Positions 1 to 9,028 of a stretch of DNA of 64,000 nucleotides are shown here, one piece after another. A program made the position numbers and the translations under genes. This stretch comes from JBEVNR01 sp040507985 (lineage in GTDB: Bacteria > Pseudomonadota > Alphaproteobacteria > Rickettsiales > UBA6187): contig JBEVNR010000014.1 in assembly GCA_040507985.1 (NCBI GenBank), positions 1 to 64,000 of the forward strand, read 5' to 3'. The notes beneath the pieces were generated by a model. It worked only from the letters and a program-made list of their open reading frames with translations. It had not been told where the DNA came from and did no database searches. Within the stretch, counting starts at the first letter, position 1. Every line of letters starts with the position of its first letter.

Positions 1-120
1 TTCCGACCCTTTCCCCCGCCCTTCGCTAAACCAGCTTGCTTCGCCCGGGGGAAACGGACTACCGCACTCTACCATAAAGGGCGGATAACTAAATTCATAC
101 CACCTTTTTTACAGACGAGA
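1..120. other. window edge, no gene recognised
   Basis: I see no convincing reading frame or RNA gene in the first 120 bases. The stretch lies just before a family A repeat. It could be the untranslated tail of a gene outside the window. Confidence 0.3.
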
Positions 121-269
121 CCTCTTGCATAACTTAGCTATTGGCAAGCCGAATGCTAGGAGCGACACGCTTAGCTACAGCCGCAGCATACATAGATAGG
201 TACGTGAGGATTCCAGGACGGACTCAGGCGACGCAGGCGGCCGCCGAAGATAAGGGGGTATGCAAGAGG
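121..269. repeat. family A palindromic repeat, copy A1
   Basis: The left end reads CCTCTTGCATAAC and the right end reads TATGCAAGAGG, giving an 11-bp terminal inverted repeat about 149 bp apart. The interior carries TACGTGAGGATTCC followed by GGACGGA, which is the reverse complement of the central block of the copies at 24978 and 19065. This copy is therefore in the opposite orientation. It lies directly upstream of the prepilin-like gene and may hold its promoter or 5' untranslated region. No transposase is present. Confidence 0.75.
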
Positions 270-380
270 GATCTATTGAAATCGCTCTACGCCCCTACCC
301 TTAATAATGCTTTAAGCGATTGCGTTTATGATGCTATGATGCAAATCAGGCAAAAGCGGACTATTAAAACGGAAATTAAT

Positions 381-1145
381 ATGAGCACGCATTCCGCGAC
401 GAAAGGTTTTACGTTGGTCGAGCTGTCGATCGTGATCATCATCGTCGGACTGATCGTCACGGGGGTGATCGGCGGCCAGCGCCTCATCCAACAAGCAAAA
501 TTGCGCACGCTTATTTCCGATAAAACGGACGTCGAAACGGCGGTGAACAATTTTCGCATCGAATTTCGCGCCGTTCCCGGCGACATGCGCAACGCCGATT
601 CGTTTTGGCCGGCGTGCGGCGGCAGCGCCAACGCCTGCAACGGCGACGGCAACAAACACATAGATTATGCCGACGGAAACGACGCCGCCGACGAATCCTA
701 TACGGCGTGGACGCATTTAGCGAATTCGGGCCATTATCCGGGCGCGTTCACCGGCGATTCCGACGCCACGTCGAAGGCGGGCGTGACGGTTCCCGAAGCC
801 TCGTTTAAGCAAGGCGTGGTCATTACGCTCTTATACGACGCCGACTTGCCGTCCGATCCGACGTTCTTCTCCGGCAACGTCATTTTATTTGGGGGAGCGA
901 CCGGCGCCGCGACGCTTTCCGACGTACCTTTCCTGCTTCCCTCGCAAGCGATGAGCGTCGACGCGAAAATTGACGACGGTCAACCCGACGCCGGACGGGT
1001 ATTCGCCCTTGACGGCAGCGCGGCGTCGTGCATCAACACGGGAGAATATAATGTCGTGGACACGTATGATTCCGGCGGCGGTCCCGTTCCCATGGACGAC
1101 GTCACGGCGCAAGGCTGCGCCATGGTATTTGCCTTAGGAAATTAA
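381..1145 (+). CDS. prepilin-type N-terminal cleavage domain protein
   Basis: A 254-residue protein with a class III signal: a short positively charged leader, then KGFTLVELSIVI followed by a hydrophobic helix (about residues 10-35). This is the site cut and methylated by prepilin peptidase in type IV pilins and type II secretion pseudopilins. The rest is a globular domain with a PGDMRNA motif, a glycine/asparagine-rich segment and scattered cysteines, like other large pilin-like proteins. The frame is open upstream, but that part lies in repeat A1. I chose the ATG at 381, which has GGA upstream and leaves a normal short leader. No pilus assembly gene is in the window. It ends directly against xerD. 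Confidence 0.8.
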   Translation: MSTHSATKGFTLVELSIVIIIVGLIVTGVIGGQRLIQQAKLRTLISDKTDVETAVNNFRIEFRAVPGDMRNADSFWPACGGSANACNGDGNKHIDYADGNDAADESYTAWTHLANSGHYPGAFTGDSDATSKAGVTVPEASFKQGVVITLLYDADLPSDPTFFSGNVILFGGATGAATLSDVPFLLPSQAMSVDAKIDDGQPDAGRVFALDGSAASCINTGEYNVVDTYDSGGGPVPMDDVTAQGCAMVFALGN

Positions 1146-2120
1146 ATGACGGCACATTCCCATGACGACGCTTCGCCCTGTGGCGAGGCGTCTCGCCTTT
1201 TAAACGGCTTTGAGGAAAATTTACGCGCCGAAAGCCGCCTGCAATCTTCCGTCGTGGAAAAATACCTGAACGACTGCCGAGAATTCATCGCCATCACTCC
1301 GGAATTTATTTCGATAAATCGCGAGGGACTGGAAAAATACCTGACGCACTTAGGAGGCAACCGCCACTTAACCGCCCGCACCGTCGCGCGAAAACGTTCG
1401 GCGCTGCGCCAATTCTACCGTTATTTATTCACCGACGGCGCCATTGCGCGCGATCCGGCGCGCTCGCTCGAAAGCGTGGCCTACCGTCGTCCGTTGCCTC
1501 GCCCTCTTTCCGAAGAGGAAACGACGAAACTGATAGAGTGCGCCGCCAAAGACCCTTCCCTCGCCGGATTGCGGCTTCGCGCGATCGTAGAGTTGATATA
1601 TGCGACGGGCATGCGGATTACCGAATGCGTTTCCCTGCCTTATTCCGCCCTGCAATTCGTCGACGGCAAGGCCAGGCGGCGCCTGGCGCCGTTTGTTACG
1701 GTAAAGGGCAAGCGCGGAAAGGAGCGCAAGTTGCCGCTGGTCGACGCGGCGAAAGAGGCGCTGGAAGACTATCTCGGCGCGCGCGACGCCCCGTCCGGCT
1801 ATGTCGGGTTCGTTTTTCCGAGCGACGGGGAAGAAGGCCACCTCACCCGCCAGCACGTCGCGCGTTTGCTGAAAAACCTGGCGTCAAAAGCGGGCGTGCC
1901 GCGCGACTCCGTCAGGCCGCATTTATTGCGCCATTCCTTCGCCACGCATTTATTGGCGCGCGGCGCGTCCGTTAAAACGGTAAAAGAGTTGCTGGGGCAC
2001 AGCGATATTTCCTCCACGCAAATCTACACCCACGTACTGGCCCAAAGACGCACGGCGTTGGTGGAAAAATCGTCTTTACACGACGAAGCACCGTTTATTT
2101 CTGAAATTTATGTTAAATAA
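1146..2120 (+). CDS. xerD: tyrosine recombinase, XerD type
   Basis: A 324-residue site-specific recombinase. It has an N-terminal SAM-like core-binding domain (about residues 15-105) and a C-terminal catalytic domain with arginine in GMRITE (about 155), HLLRH (about 259-263), LLGH (about 284) and the nucleophile tyrosine in TQIYTH (about 294). The tail STQIYTHVLAQRR is typical of XerD, which acts with XerC at dif to resolve chromosome dimers. A separate XerC-like gene lies at 37891-38853. The ATG directly follows the stop codon of the pilin-like gene, with AGGA just upstream, so the two are probably co-transcribed. I found no clear dif site. Confidence 0.88.
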   Translation: MTAHSHDDASPCGEASRLLNGFEENLRAESRLQSSVVEKYLNDCREFIAITPEFISINREGLEKYLTHLGGNRHLTARTVARKRSALRQFYRYLFTDGAIARDPARSLESVAYRRPLPRPLSEEETTKLIECAAKDPSLAGLRLRAIVELIYATGMRITECVSLPYSALQFVDGKARRRLAPFVTVKGKRGKERKLPLVDAAKEALEDYLGARDAPSGYVGFVFPSDGEEGHLTRQHVARLLKNLASKAGVPRDSVRPHLLRHSFATHLLARGASVKTVKELLGHSDISSTQIYTHVLAQRRTALVEKSSLHDEAPFISEIYVK

Positions 2121-2262
2121 GAAAAAAATATTGCAAAAATATGTTTTTTTTAGTATTTTAATATAAAATACGTACATATTTTTTAGGGCAGGTCATCCCA
2201 CTCTTTTCAGGTTATCGGGTATTGGCTGTATATTATACGCGTAATTATATCCCTACGAAAAA

Positions 2263-2358
2263 ATGATTCTTCGCGATTTGGAAGCCACCGTCAATATGGG
2301 ACGCGGCGCCTACGACACTACGGGCACTCCCAAGCCCCCGCCTCCCCCTCCAAAATAA
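2263..2358 (+). CDS. possible 31-residue proline-tailed peptide
   Basis: A short frame from ATG to TAA. It is GC-rich and codon-like compared with the AT-rich bases on both sides. The peptide starts MILRDLEATVNMGRGAYDTT and ends in a run of six prolines and a lysine. A TATTATA-like stretch lies about 30 bases upstream, but no clear ribosome binding site precedes the ATG. It may be a real small protein or the leftover 3' end of a lost gene. I recognise no family. Confidence 0.25.
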   Translation: MILRDLEATVNMGRGAYDTTGTPKPPPPPPK

Positions 2359-3062
2359 TCGTTTTTCATACCTCGTTTATTTGCTTATTCCCTTACCTTG
2401 TATCCGCGTTGTTGTTATGTGTACTATGCTTACGTATATACCGGGCACCGGCGCCGTCGTTGTTTATGCTGTTTCCATACGTATAAATAACTAATCTCCT
2501 ATCAAAAAACGATTTGCGCAGGCTTCGTAAATCATCCTCTCGTTCGTCTCTATCGTATCTTTGATTTGTGCGTCGTTATGCCGTTTTTGTATTCTTGCCT
2601 TGTATCGATATCGCGCGATAAAAGAACGGAAGTAACCACACAACCCATTCAATTGTCCGCTAGAAAAAAACGGAAAAATAAAAAAGCGTTAGGCGGCGAC
2701 CATGGCGCTTTTGATTTCTTGGAAAGGATTTTCGCTTTTTTTTGCACGGCGAAGAAGAATTCGCTGAGGGCGCAGAAATTTCCCGCGTTTCCATAGTCTA
2801 CGATCAACGAGCGGTACGCGCTTCGCTTTTTGCGCCTATTTCGCCCCTTTTTTCTATTATTGACCCGATTCTTTTCTTGACAGGTGGGCAGTTACGATTT
2901 TTTAAAAAGTCACTCCTTTCGCCTTTAGGCTGAAATATAAATGATCGTTTGCCTATAACGCCTTATCCGTCATTTCGTTATGGTAAAAGAGCGTGAGCGT
3001 CATCATGCCTTAGGATTTCAATTGTGTGCTGCATGAGCGCCGCGAAGGTTGTTTTCATGTTC
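2359..3062. other. gene-poor AT-rich intergenic stretch
   Basis: About 700 bases between xerD and the convergent membrane protein gene. Only short frames without family resemblance or good ribosome binding sites are present. I saw no tRNA, clear terminator or repeat of families A or B. The stretch may hold decayed sequence. Confidence 0.4.
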
Positions 3063-4733
3063 CTATGTCTTAGAAGTGCGACTGCGACCCATATTGCTGC
3101 CGTCGCTCTGTGATGAGGAAAGGGGCGAGAGGCGGGGACGAGAAGGGGCTGCAGAGTTTGATCCGGCCTGTGCTTCGACGGCGCTTGCTGCGGCAAACGC
3201 AGCGACGCCGGCGACGTCCAAAGCGTCGGGTTCTCCCCCGTCATTCCCCACCTGCGCGGCGTCAGCGGCGGCGTCGGCGATTGCCGTGCTCCTATCCGCT
3301 AGATCGAACGTATCGTAACGCGAGCTTTCGGGTCTTCTCAGGCACCATTTAAAAGCGTAAAAAATGATGACAAAAGCCGCCACCAGCGCGCTGGTTACGA
3401 TTTGGGGAATAAAATATTGCGTGTCTATATCTTTTTTGGCGCATCGCACCGCACGAAAAACGAAATAGATGGTCAGGTTTCCGGCGTTGGCGTCGAGACA
3501 TTTTGACCATGTTCCTATTTCTTTGCGAACGTGAACGAAAAATATGACGAAAGATAGCAATAGACCGCCGATAATAATTCCAAATTCATAGGCTTCGTGG
3601 CGCCTGTCGCGAGGGGACGGTCCGTATTGCTCGCCGTCTTCCAAGGAAACGTACATATCGACGATGAAAATATCGACCAGCGTTTGCCCCAAAAATTCGA
3701 GCGTCATCATGGAGATCGTCATTCCGACATATAAGGTCTGCCTGATGCGCAACGATTTAATGTGCGCGAACGCATGGTTCTCCAAAGCATAAGGGGGATA
3801 ATCGGGGAAATTTTTTAACGTTTCGTCTTTGTTCACGGCGTCTTTGACGGGAAAGTAAAAAATCACGAACGCGACCACGAAAAAAATGCCGTTTCTCCAT
3901 GTGTTTCGCATATGAAGGCGTTCGCAATAGAGTTTCGTCGAATCGCTGCGCGTACCGCGCAACCATGCGCGAATCCAAGAAAGCAAGTTTTGGTTGCCTA
4001 GAGAGCGGACGGCGTTCGCGGAAGGCGTTCGCGCCGACGAAACGGCAACGTAGCGATCGTATAGCATCGTTAAAAAATCACGCAACCAAAAGGCCGTAAA
4101 ACAATAGACGAATAACCCTATAAAATAGAAGGAGACGACGCCGCCGTGCATATTGGCGTCCGAACATTCCCGGGTGAGGTTATGAATACTTTCGGGAGAG
4201 ATGACGTTTACATCCGCATAAGGAGCGGCGCAATCCCGAAGATCCTTTACCTTTAGCAGGATATAGATCGTCGGAATGAGCGTGAATGCCATTCCACCCA
4301 TATATCTGCATGCTCGCTCTATGTCGCCGTATCTAGGGGCGGAAGTAGGATAAGAATGCCTTCTTTGCTCCGGAAGAGGATGTTTAAATCCGTCGTATAT
4401 TTTGGCGTTGCGCACGGAAAAATATACCCACATAAGGGTTATCAGCGCCGCATATACGGGCAATCCGAGCAAACACAAATATCCTACGACGGAAAATAGC
4501 GGCGCCTCGCTATCGAATTGCTTAAGTTGCTTGGCTGTCACCGTATTGTTGAACCTTTTGAGCGCCTCGTCGTCGATCACGACGTCTTGCTTGCCGACAA
4601 CGCGACTTTTTTCTATGGCTTGGCCGCCGATACCCAAAATAGCGGAACAAATAGGCAACGCAATCGTAATGAAAGAGGTCAACCCTCTTAGACTTATGCG
4701 TTGCCATAAAGGCTTACGACTACCGCTCGCCAT
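3063..4733 (-). CDS. unrecognised multi-pass membrane protein
   Basis: A 556-residue protein I do not recognise. About seven to eight hydrophobic helices are visible: one near residues 15-40, pairs around 80-105 and 140-165, then about 205-225, 285-305, 350-370, 390-410 and 445-470. The loops are charged. The last ~85 residues are polar and rich in Ala, Ser, Asp and Pro, so probably a disordered cytoplasmic tail. Several cysteines occur in the loops (for example DCAAPY and LTRECSD). It stands alone, with AT-rich DNA on both sides, and converges with xerD. No transporter signature is evident; function unknown. Confidence 0.7.
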   Translation of the reverse strand: MASGSRKPLWQRISLRGLTSFITIALPICSAILGIGGQAIEKSRVVGKQDVVIDDEALKRFNNTVTAKQLKQFDSEAPLFSVVGYLCLLGLPVYAALITLMWVYFSVRNAKIYDGFKHPLPEQRRHSYPTSAPRYGDIERACRYMGGMAFTLIPTIYILLKVKDLRDCAAPYADVNVISPESIHNLTRECSDANMHGGVVSFYFIGLFVYCFTAFWLRDFLTMLYDRYVAVSSARTPSANAVRSLGNQNLLSWIRAWLRGTRSDSTKLYCERLHMRNTWRNGIFFVVAFVIFYFPVKDAVNKDETLKNFPDYPPYALENHAFAHIKSLRIRQTLYVGMTISMMTLEFLGQTLVDIFIVDMYVSLEDGEQYGPSPRDRRHEAYEFGIIIGGLLLSFVIFFVHVRKEIGTWSKCLDANAGNLTIYFVFRAVRCAKKDIDTQYFIPQIVTSALVAAFVIIFYAFKWCLRRPESSRYDTFDLADRSTAIADAAADAAQVGNDGGEPDALDVAGVAAFAAASAVEAQAGSNSAAPSRPRLSPLSSSQSDGSNMGRSRTSKT

Positions 4734-4927
4734 GCTAGAAGCGACGAAAGAGTAAGGTATGCAATGGTTTGCAAATAAAAAAGTATGGTCGCAGATGGCT
4801 ATTGGCTATCTTTATGCGAAGGATAAAAAACTATATTCAATTAAAAGTTTTTTTCAATTGAAATTGAATTCCCATGCTTCAAATCTCCTAAGCGGATTGA
4901 GTTCATTCTGAAACGGATCGACTATAG

Positions 4928-6235
4928 CTATGCCGAGAAAATGGCGGCGTCGCGCCCCGTGTCGCCGATAAATTTCTTAAGCGCGCCCAATTCCCTGTCG
5001 CTTAGGCGCGCCAAGGCGACGCATTTTTCCCCCTCCACGCGCGCGCCCTCCACCACGGCGCGGCGGTACAGCCAGGCGGTCAATTCTCCGTCAGAGGCGG
5101 AATAGGACACGCGGTATCCCTTCTCCTCCCTGCCGAGCATGACGTCGACGGCACGCAGCAACGCGTCCACGCCTTCCCCGGTTTTCGCTGACACGAGCGC
5201 GGACGGCGTTTCCGCGTCCGACGCCAAAGCGCGAAGCCGCGCCTTTTCGTCTTCCGTTACCGCGTCGATTTTGTTCCACGCCTCTACCATGAAATTTTCG
5301 CGCAGTTCCGCCGGGGCGATGTTTTCCAGCGTCGCGAGCACGTCGGCGCGCTGCGCGTCGGACATGGGACAAGACACGTCACGCACGTGCAGAATAAGAC
5401 TCGCCCGCGCCACCTCTTCAAGCGTCGCGCGAAACGCGGCCACCAATTCGGTCGGCAGGTCCGAAATAAACCCCACCGTGTCGGCGAACAATATTTTGCG
5501 CCCGGAGGGAAGCCGCACGCCGCGCAAGGACGGGTCAAGGGTGGCGAACAACTTGTCTTCCGCTAAAACGTTCGCTTTCGTGAGCAGGTTGAACAAGGTA
5601 GATTTTCCGGCGTTGGTGTATCCCGCCAAGGCAACGACCGGATAAGGAACTTTTTCCCGCGCCGCGCGATGCAGCTCCCGGGTGTTCACCACTTTTTCCA
5701 GCCGCTTGCGAATCAGGCCGATGCGTTCGCGAATGGCGCGGCGGTCCGACTCGATTTGCGTTTCTCCCGGCCCTCCCAAAAAGCCGGAGCCTCCCCGCTG
5801 GCGCTCTAAATGCGTCCAAGAGCGCACGAGGCGTGTTTTCAGATATTCTTGCGAAGCCAACTCGACTTGCAGCTTGCCTTCCTTGGTAGAGGCGCGCGCG
5901 GCGAAAATCTCTAAAATGACCGCCGTGCGGTCCAATACCTTGCATTGCAGCGCTTTTTCAAGATTGCGCTGCTGTACGGGAGATATGTCACAATTGACGA
6001 TAAGCGCCGTGTCGTCGCCGTCAATGCGTTCCTTCAGGCGCTCTATCGTTCCTTCTCCGATAAAGGCGCGGGCCTTGGGTTGGACGAGGCGTAACGTTTC
6101 GCGGTGAATCACCTCAAGCCCGAGCGTCGACGCGAGTGACGCGGCCTCGTCTTCCTTATAACGCAGCATGGCGTCGCCGAGCGGGGCAACGCCGGGCTTC
6201 ATGACGTAAGGGCAAAGAACGACCGCCTTGGCCAT
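4928..6235 (-). CDS. hflX: GTPase HflX
   Basis: A ribosome-associated GTPase of about 435 residues that splits stalled or stress-inactivated 70S ribosomes. It has the N-terminal HflX domain with the glycine-rich GGSGFLGGPGETQIE linker (about 150), then the G domain with GYTNAGKST (P-loop, about 205), DTVGFISDLP (G3) and NKID (G4). I chose the ATG at 6235. An in-frame TTG at 6277 would add 14 residues but would overlap ald. The ATG overlaps the 3' end region of ald by a few bases of spacing, so the two are likely in one transcript. The usual neighbour hfq is absent. Confidence 0.93.
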   Translation of the reverse strand: MAKAVVLCPYVMKPGVAPLGDAMLRYKEDEAASLASTLGLEVIHRETLRLVQPKARAFIGEGTIERLKERIDGDDTALIVNCDISPVQQRNLEKALQCKVLDRTAVILEIFAARASTKEGKLQVELASQEYLKTRLVRSWTHLERQRGGSGFLGGPGETQIESDRRAIRERIGLIRKRLEKVVNTRELHRAAREKVPYPVVALAGYTNAGKSTLFNLLTKANVLAEDKLFATLDPSLRGVRLPSGRKILFADTVGFISDLPTELVAAFRATLEEVARASLILHVRDVSCPMSDAQRADVLATLENIAPAELRENFMVEAWNKIDAVTEDEKARLRALASDAETPSALVSAKTGEGVDALLRAVDVMLGREEKGYRVSYSASDGELTAWLYRRAVVEGARVEGEKCVALARLSDRELGALKKFIGDTGRDAAIFSA

Positions 6236-6242
6236 GCCCGGA

Positions 6243-7385
6243 CTAACCGAACGCGGAGAAATTGGTTTGCCGGTCAAGGAAGCCGGCCGCCGGCACGTAG
6301 GGGTAGTTCAGCGCGTTGGCGATTTCCTCGTGCGTGACCCGTCCGCGATAGACGTTGAGTCCGTGGCGGAAAAACTTATCTTCGGTCAGGGCGCCGCGAT
6401 AGCCTTTGTTCGCCAGGCGAATGGCGTAAGGCAATATGGCGTTTTCGAGCGCCCCGCTTGCGCTGTGCGCGACCGACGAGGGAATGTTCGGCACGCAGTA
6501 ATGCAGCACGTCGTCATGGGCGAACACGGGGCGGCTTAGGTCGGTCGGGCGCGAGGTTTCGCAGCAGCCGCCCTGGTCGATCGCGATATCGACGATCACC
6601 GACCCTTTTTGCATGGCCGACGTCATGTCGGCGGTAATGATCTTGGGCGCCGTTGCCCCCGGCACCAGTACGGAGCCAATGACCAGGTCGGCCCGGGAGG
6701 TGATTTCGGCCACGGCGTCGGGCGAGGCGGCGACGTAAGAGCACGACACGCCGAAACGGTTTTCCAGCTCTTCGAGCCGCGAAATGGAAATATCGAGAAT
6801 GGTAACCTCGGCGCCCATGCCGACGGCCACCGAAGCGGCGTTCTGGCCGGCGACGCCACCCCCCACGATCGCCACGCGACCGCGACGGATGCCGGGCAAT
6901 CCCCCGAGCAACACGCCCTTTCCTCCGCCCGGACATTCCAAATGGCGCGCGCCGGCCTGCACGGCGATTTTACCGGCGATGGCGCTCATGGGGGCGAGCA
7001 AGGGAAGGCGCTGCGCGGCGTCGGTGATGGTTTCAAACGCAATCGCGATGCAGTTGGAGTCTATCAAGGCGGCGGCCACGCGCGGACACGCGGCCAGATG
7101 CAAATACGCAAATATAATTTGGCCGGAGCGTATCATGCCGCATTCTTCGGGTTGAGGCTCCTTTACCTTTACTATCATTTCAGCGCGTTCGTACACCTCG
7201 CCCGCCAGCGAGGCGACGACGGCGCCGGCGCGCTGATATTCCGCGTCGTGGTGGCCGGCGGCGTCGCCCGCGCCGCGCTGGACGATCACCTGATGTCCTT
7301 GCCGAATCAATTGCCGCGCGCCATATGGCGTGAGCGCCACGCGATATTCAAAGGGTTTCGTTTCTTTGGGTATGCCGATTAACAT
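6243..7385 (-). CDS. ald: alanine dehydrogenase
   Basis: A 380-residue NAD-dependent L-alanine dehydrogenase, interconverting alanine and pyruvate plus ammonia. The N-terminus MLIGIPKETKPFEYRVALTP is the family signature. The Rossmann region has VAIVGGGVAGQNAA (about residues 170-183) and an acidic residue ending the second strand in TILD. LAPMSAIAGKIAVQAGA and HYCVPNIPSSVAHSAS are also present. The length is close to the usual ~371, with a short C-terminal extension. It lies directly upstream of hflX. About 170 bases of AT-rich DNA upstream probably hold the promoter. Confidence 0.95.
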   Translation of the reverse strand: MLIGIPKETKPFEYRVALTPYGARQLIRQGHQVIVQRGAGDAAGHHDAEYQRAGAVVASLAGEVYERAEMIVKVKEPQPEECGMIRSGQIIFAYLHLAACPRVAAALIDSNCIAIAFETITDAAQRLPLLAPMSAIAGKIAVQAGARHLECPGGGKGVLLGGLPGIRRGRVAIVGGGVAGQNAASVAVGMGAEVTILDISISRLEELENRFGVSCSYVAASPDAVAEITSRADLVIGSVLVPGATAPKIITADMTSAMQKGSVIVDIAIDQGGCCETSRPTDLSRPVFAHDDVLHYCVPNIPSSVAHSASGALENAILPYAIRLANKGYRGALTEDKFFRHGLNVYRGRVTHEEIANALNYPYVPAAGFLDRQTNFSAFG

Positions 7386-7559
7386 AATGGGCCCGGATCG
7401 TGAGGGTTCTCGCGGTATATTTTTTAGCGAATACGCTCCGCGACTCTATTTATAGCGAAAAGTTTAACGCGAACAAGATTAAAACGCCGGACGGAACGTA
7501 AATATATTTCCCTAGATTTTCCTCTATCTTCCCACGGTATGGCGAACGTTGCGCACGTT

Positions 7560-8465
7560 CTATTTTTTTAGCTTACATTGGCACTTTTTAGCGGTCGTAC
7601 CGCCTCCGGTATTCGTGCCTCCGGTATTCGTATTGGTCGTTCCGTCTTTTTTTGCGGGAGGTTCGCAAGTTTTATAAATCGAGCCGTCCAAGTCTAAATT
7701 ATATAACGCGGTGCTCATGCCGTTTTTCTTGGCGTCCTTGCACATTTCAGAAAAATTGCCTTCGTCGTACTGCATGCCGAAAATGGCTTTGTTCGCTTTA
7801 AAGAAGGCATTGTATTGTGCGCATTCGCTATAATCGAAACAGGATTCGACGATGGAGAAATCGAAGGACGGTTCGAGCGCCTGCGCTTGCTCGGTATCGT
7901 TTTTCAGGCCGATGGCAAGGCCCCGCGCATGGGCTTCCGTCGCCAGGAACTTATTGTAATCCAATTGGTCTTCCTTGCTAAGGGACAGGCCGTTTTCGTT
8001 GGAATAGCCGTCCACGTTATCGGGATCGACGGCGTCGCATTTTTTTTGTACCGCTAAGTCCATGCGTTTTTTCATAATGGACCGCACGTTTGCGCTGCGT
8101 ATGTCCAGCCAGTTTTCGCCGTCCCAATCGTCCAGCGGATCGCCTTTGTCGGCGGAGGTAAAACTTTTATAGTCGGGCCGCCAATTTTCCGACGATCCGG
8201 CGGAGAAATAACAAATAATAAGCCTGTCCTCTTCCCCCGCCTGTTTGTCCCGCGTTTTTAGCATGGCGATCGTGGCGGCGTCGGTATCGAACAAATCGAC
8301 GTCGTACACGTCCGCCGGCTTAACGTTCGTCGCTCCCTTTTCTACCTTATACACGACGTTCGCCGTCAGCCCGGTGGGGAATGCCTTTATCGCGTGCGCG
8401 GGCGCCGCCATAGCCGCCATAGCCGAACATAACAGAAAACCGGCGACCGGAGCGATTCGTTTCAT
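7560..8465 (-). CDS. secreted GH114-like (endo-alpha-1,4-polygalactosaminidase) protein
   Basis: A 301-residue exported protein. It starts with a signal peptide (MKR, hydrophobic core, likely cut after PAHA). A TIM-barrel glycosidase-like domain follows, with LIICYFSAGSSENWRPDY (about 85-103), GENWLDIRS (about 120) and CDAVDPDNVDGY (about 150). These fit GH114/TM1410-type proteins, where the acidic residues after the strands are catalytic. Cysteines in the second half could form disulfides. The C-terminus has a low-complexity Thr/Asn/Gly linker and ends KKCQCKLKK. The ATG at 8465 has AAGG upstream. Substrate not determinable; family known from polygalactosamine degradation. Confidence 0.75.
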   Translation of the reverse strand: MKRIAPVAGFLLCSAMAAMAAPAHAIKAFPTGLTANVVYKVEKGATNVKPADVYDVDLFDTDAATIAMLKTRDKQAGEEDRLIICYFSAGSSENWRPDYKSFTSADKGDPLDDWDGENWLDIRSANVRSIMKKRMDLAVQKKCDAVDPDNVDGYSNENGLSLSKEDQLDYNKFLATEAHARGLAIGLKNDTEQAQALEPSFDFSIVESCFDYSECAQYNAFFKANKAIFGMQYDEGNFSEMCKDAKKNGMSTALYNLDLDGSIYKTCEPPAKKDGTTNTNTGGTNTGGGTTAKKCQCKLKK

Positions 8466-8565
8466 AACATGCAACCTTGAAGCGTTTTTTACCTCTCACA
8501 TTGTAATATGCAAAATTTAACGATTTATGAGAATCTCAAGATTTTTATTTTGGTATGCGGCAACG

Positions 8566-9027
8566 TTATATAACGTGCAACGCATGCCGCAATATAAGCG
8601 ACGCGGCTATCGCGTCGTCCAGCGGGGGAGCGCCCTTCCGGTTCCTTCCGACGTCGGACAAGGCGCGCTTGGCGAAAACGCTGGTGAGGCGCTCGTCGCA
8701 AAACAAGACGGGCAGCGGATTTTTTTTCACTAACTTAAGGGCGAACCGCTCGACCTCGTCGCACAACTCCGTCTTTTCGCCGGTTAGGGCGTAGGGCATG
8801 CCGAAGACAAGGGCGCATATTTCTTCCCCCCGACAATAATCCGCAAAATATCCTATGTCCCGACGAACGTTTCTTCGCCCGTAGGTTTCAAGCGGAAAGG
8901 CGAGTTTTCTTTGCGGATCGCTGCGAGCCGCGCCAATGCGGGCGCATCCGTAATCAAGCGCCAGAATTCGTCCTGCGGGCGGCAACTCCGCCGAAAAAAC
9001 GCGGGGATCGCACGTAAAGGCCGCCAC
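8566..9027 (-). CDS. ruvX: RuvX/YqgF Holliday junction resolvase-like nuclease
   Basis: A 153-residue RNase H-fold protein. ILALDYGCARIGAA near residue 20 holds the first catalytic aspartate, CDERLTSVFAKRAL the conserved glutamate, and PLDDAIAASLIL the last aspartate. The family is implicated in 16S rRNA 5' processing and junction resolution. The start is a GTG at 9027, one base beyond the TGA of the upstream YdcF-like gene, with GGAG about 8 bases upstream. It is the last gene of a three-gene minus-strand operon with the DUF192 and YdcF-like genes. Confidence 0.88.
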   Translation of the reverse strand: MAAFTCDPRVFSAELPPAGRILALDYGCARIGAARSDPQRKLAFPLETYGRRNVRRDIGYFADYCRGEEICALVFGMPYALTGEKTELCDEVERFALKLVKKNPLPVLFCDERLTSVFAKRALSDVGRNRKGAPPLDDAIAASLILRHALHVI

Positions 9028-9028
9028 G

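Noticed and set aside
121..269. CRISPR array or tRNA-like structure in the family A repeats
   Set aside because: The copies are single, far apart and not separated by regular spacers. They do not fold into a cloverleaf.
141..380. N-terminal extension of the prepilin-like frame
   Set aside because: The extension runs through repeat A1 and would bury the class III signal, which must be at the N-terminus.
2566..2933. Short frames between xerD and the membrane protein gene
   Set aside because: Overlapping low-complexity Lys/Phe-rich translations without ribosome binding sites look like chance frames in AT-rich DNA.
7543..7567. Intrinsic terminator GAACGT...ACGTTC followed by TATTTTTTT on the plus strand
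   Set aside because: No plus-strand gene ends here, and on the minus strand the T-run is on the wrong side. It is probably a chance palindrome next to the GH114-like stop codon.
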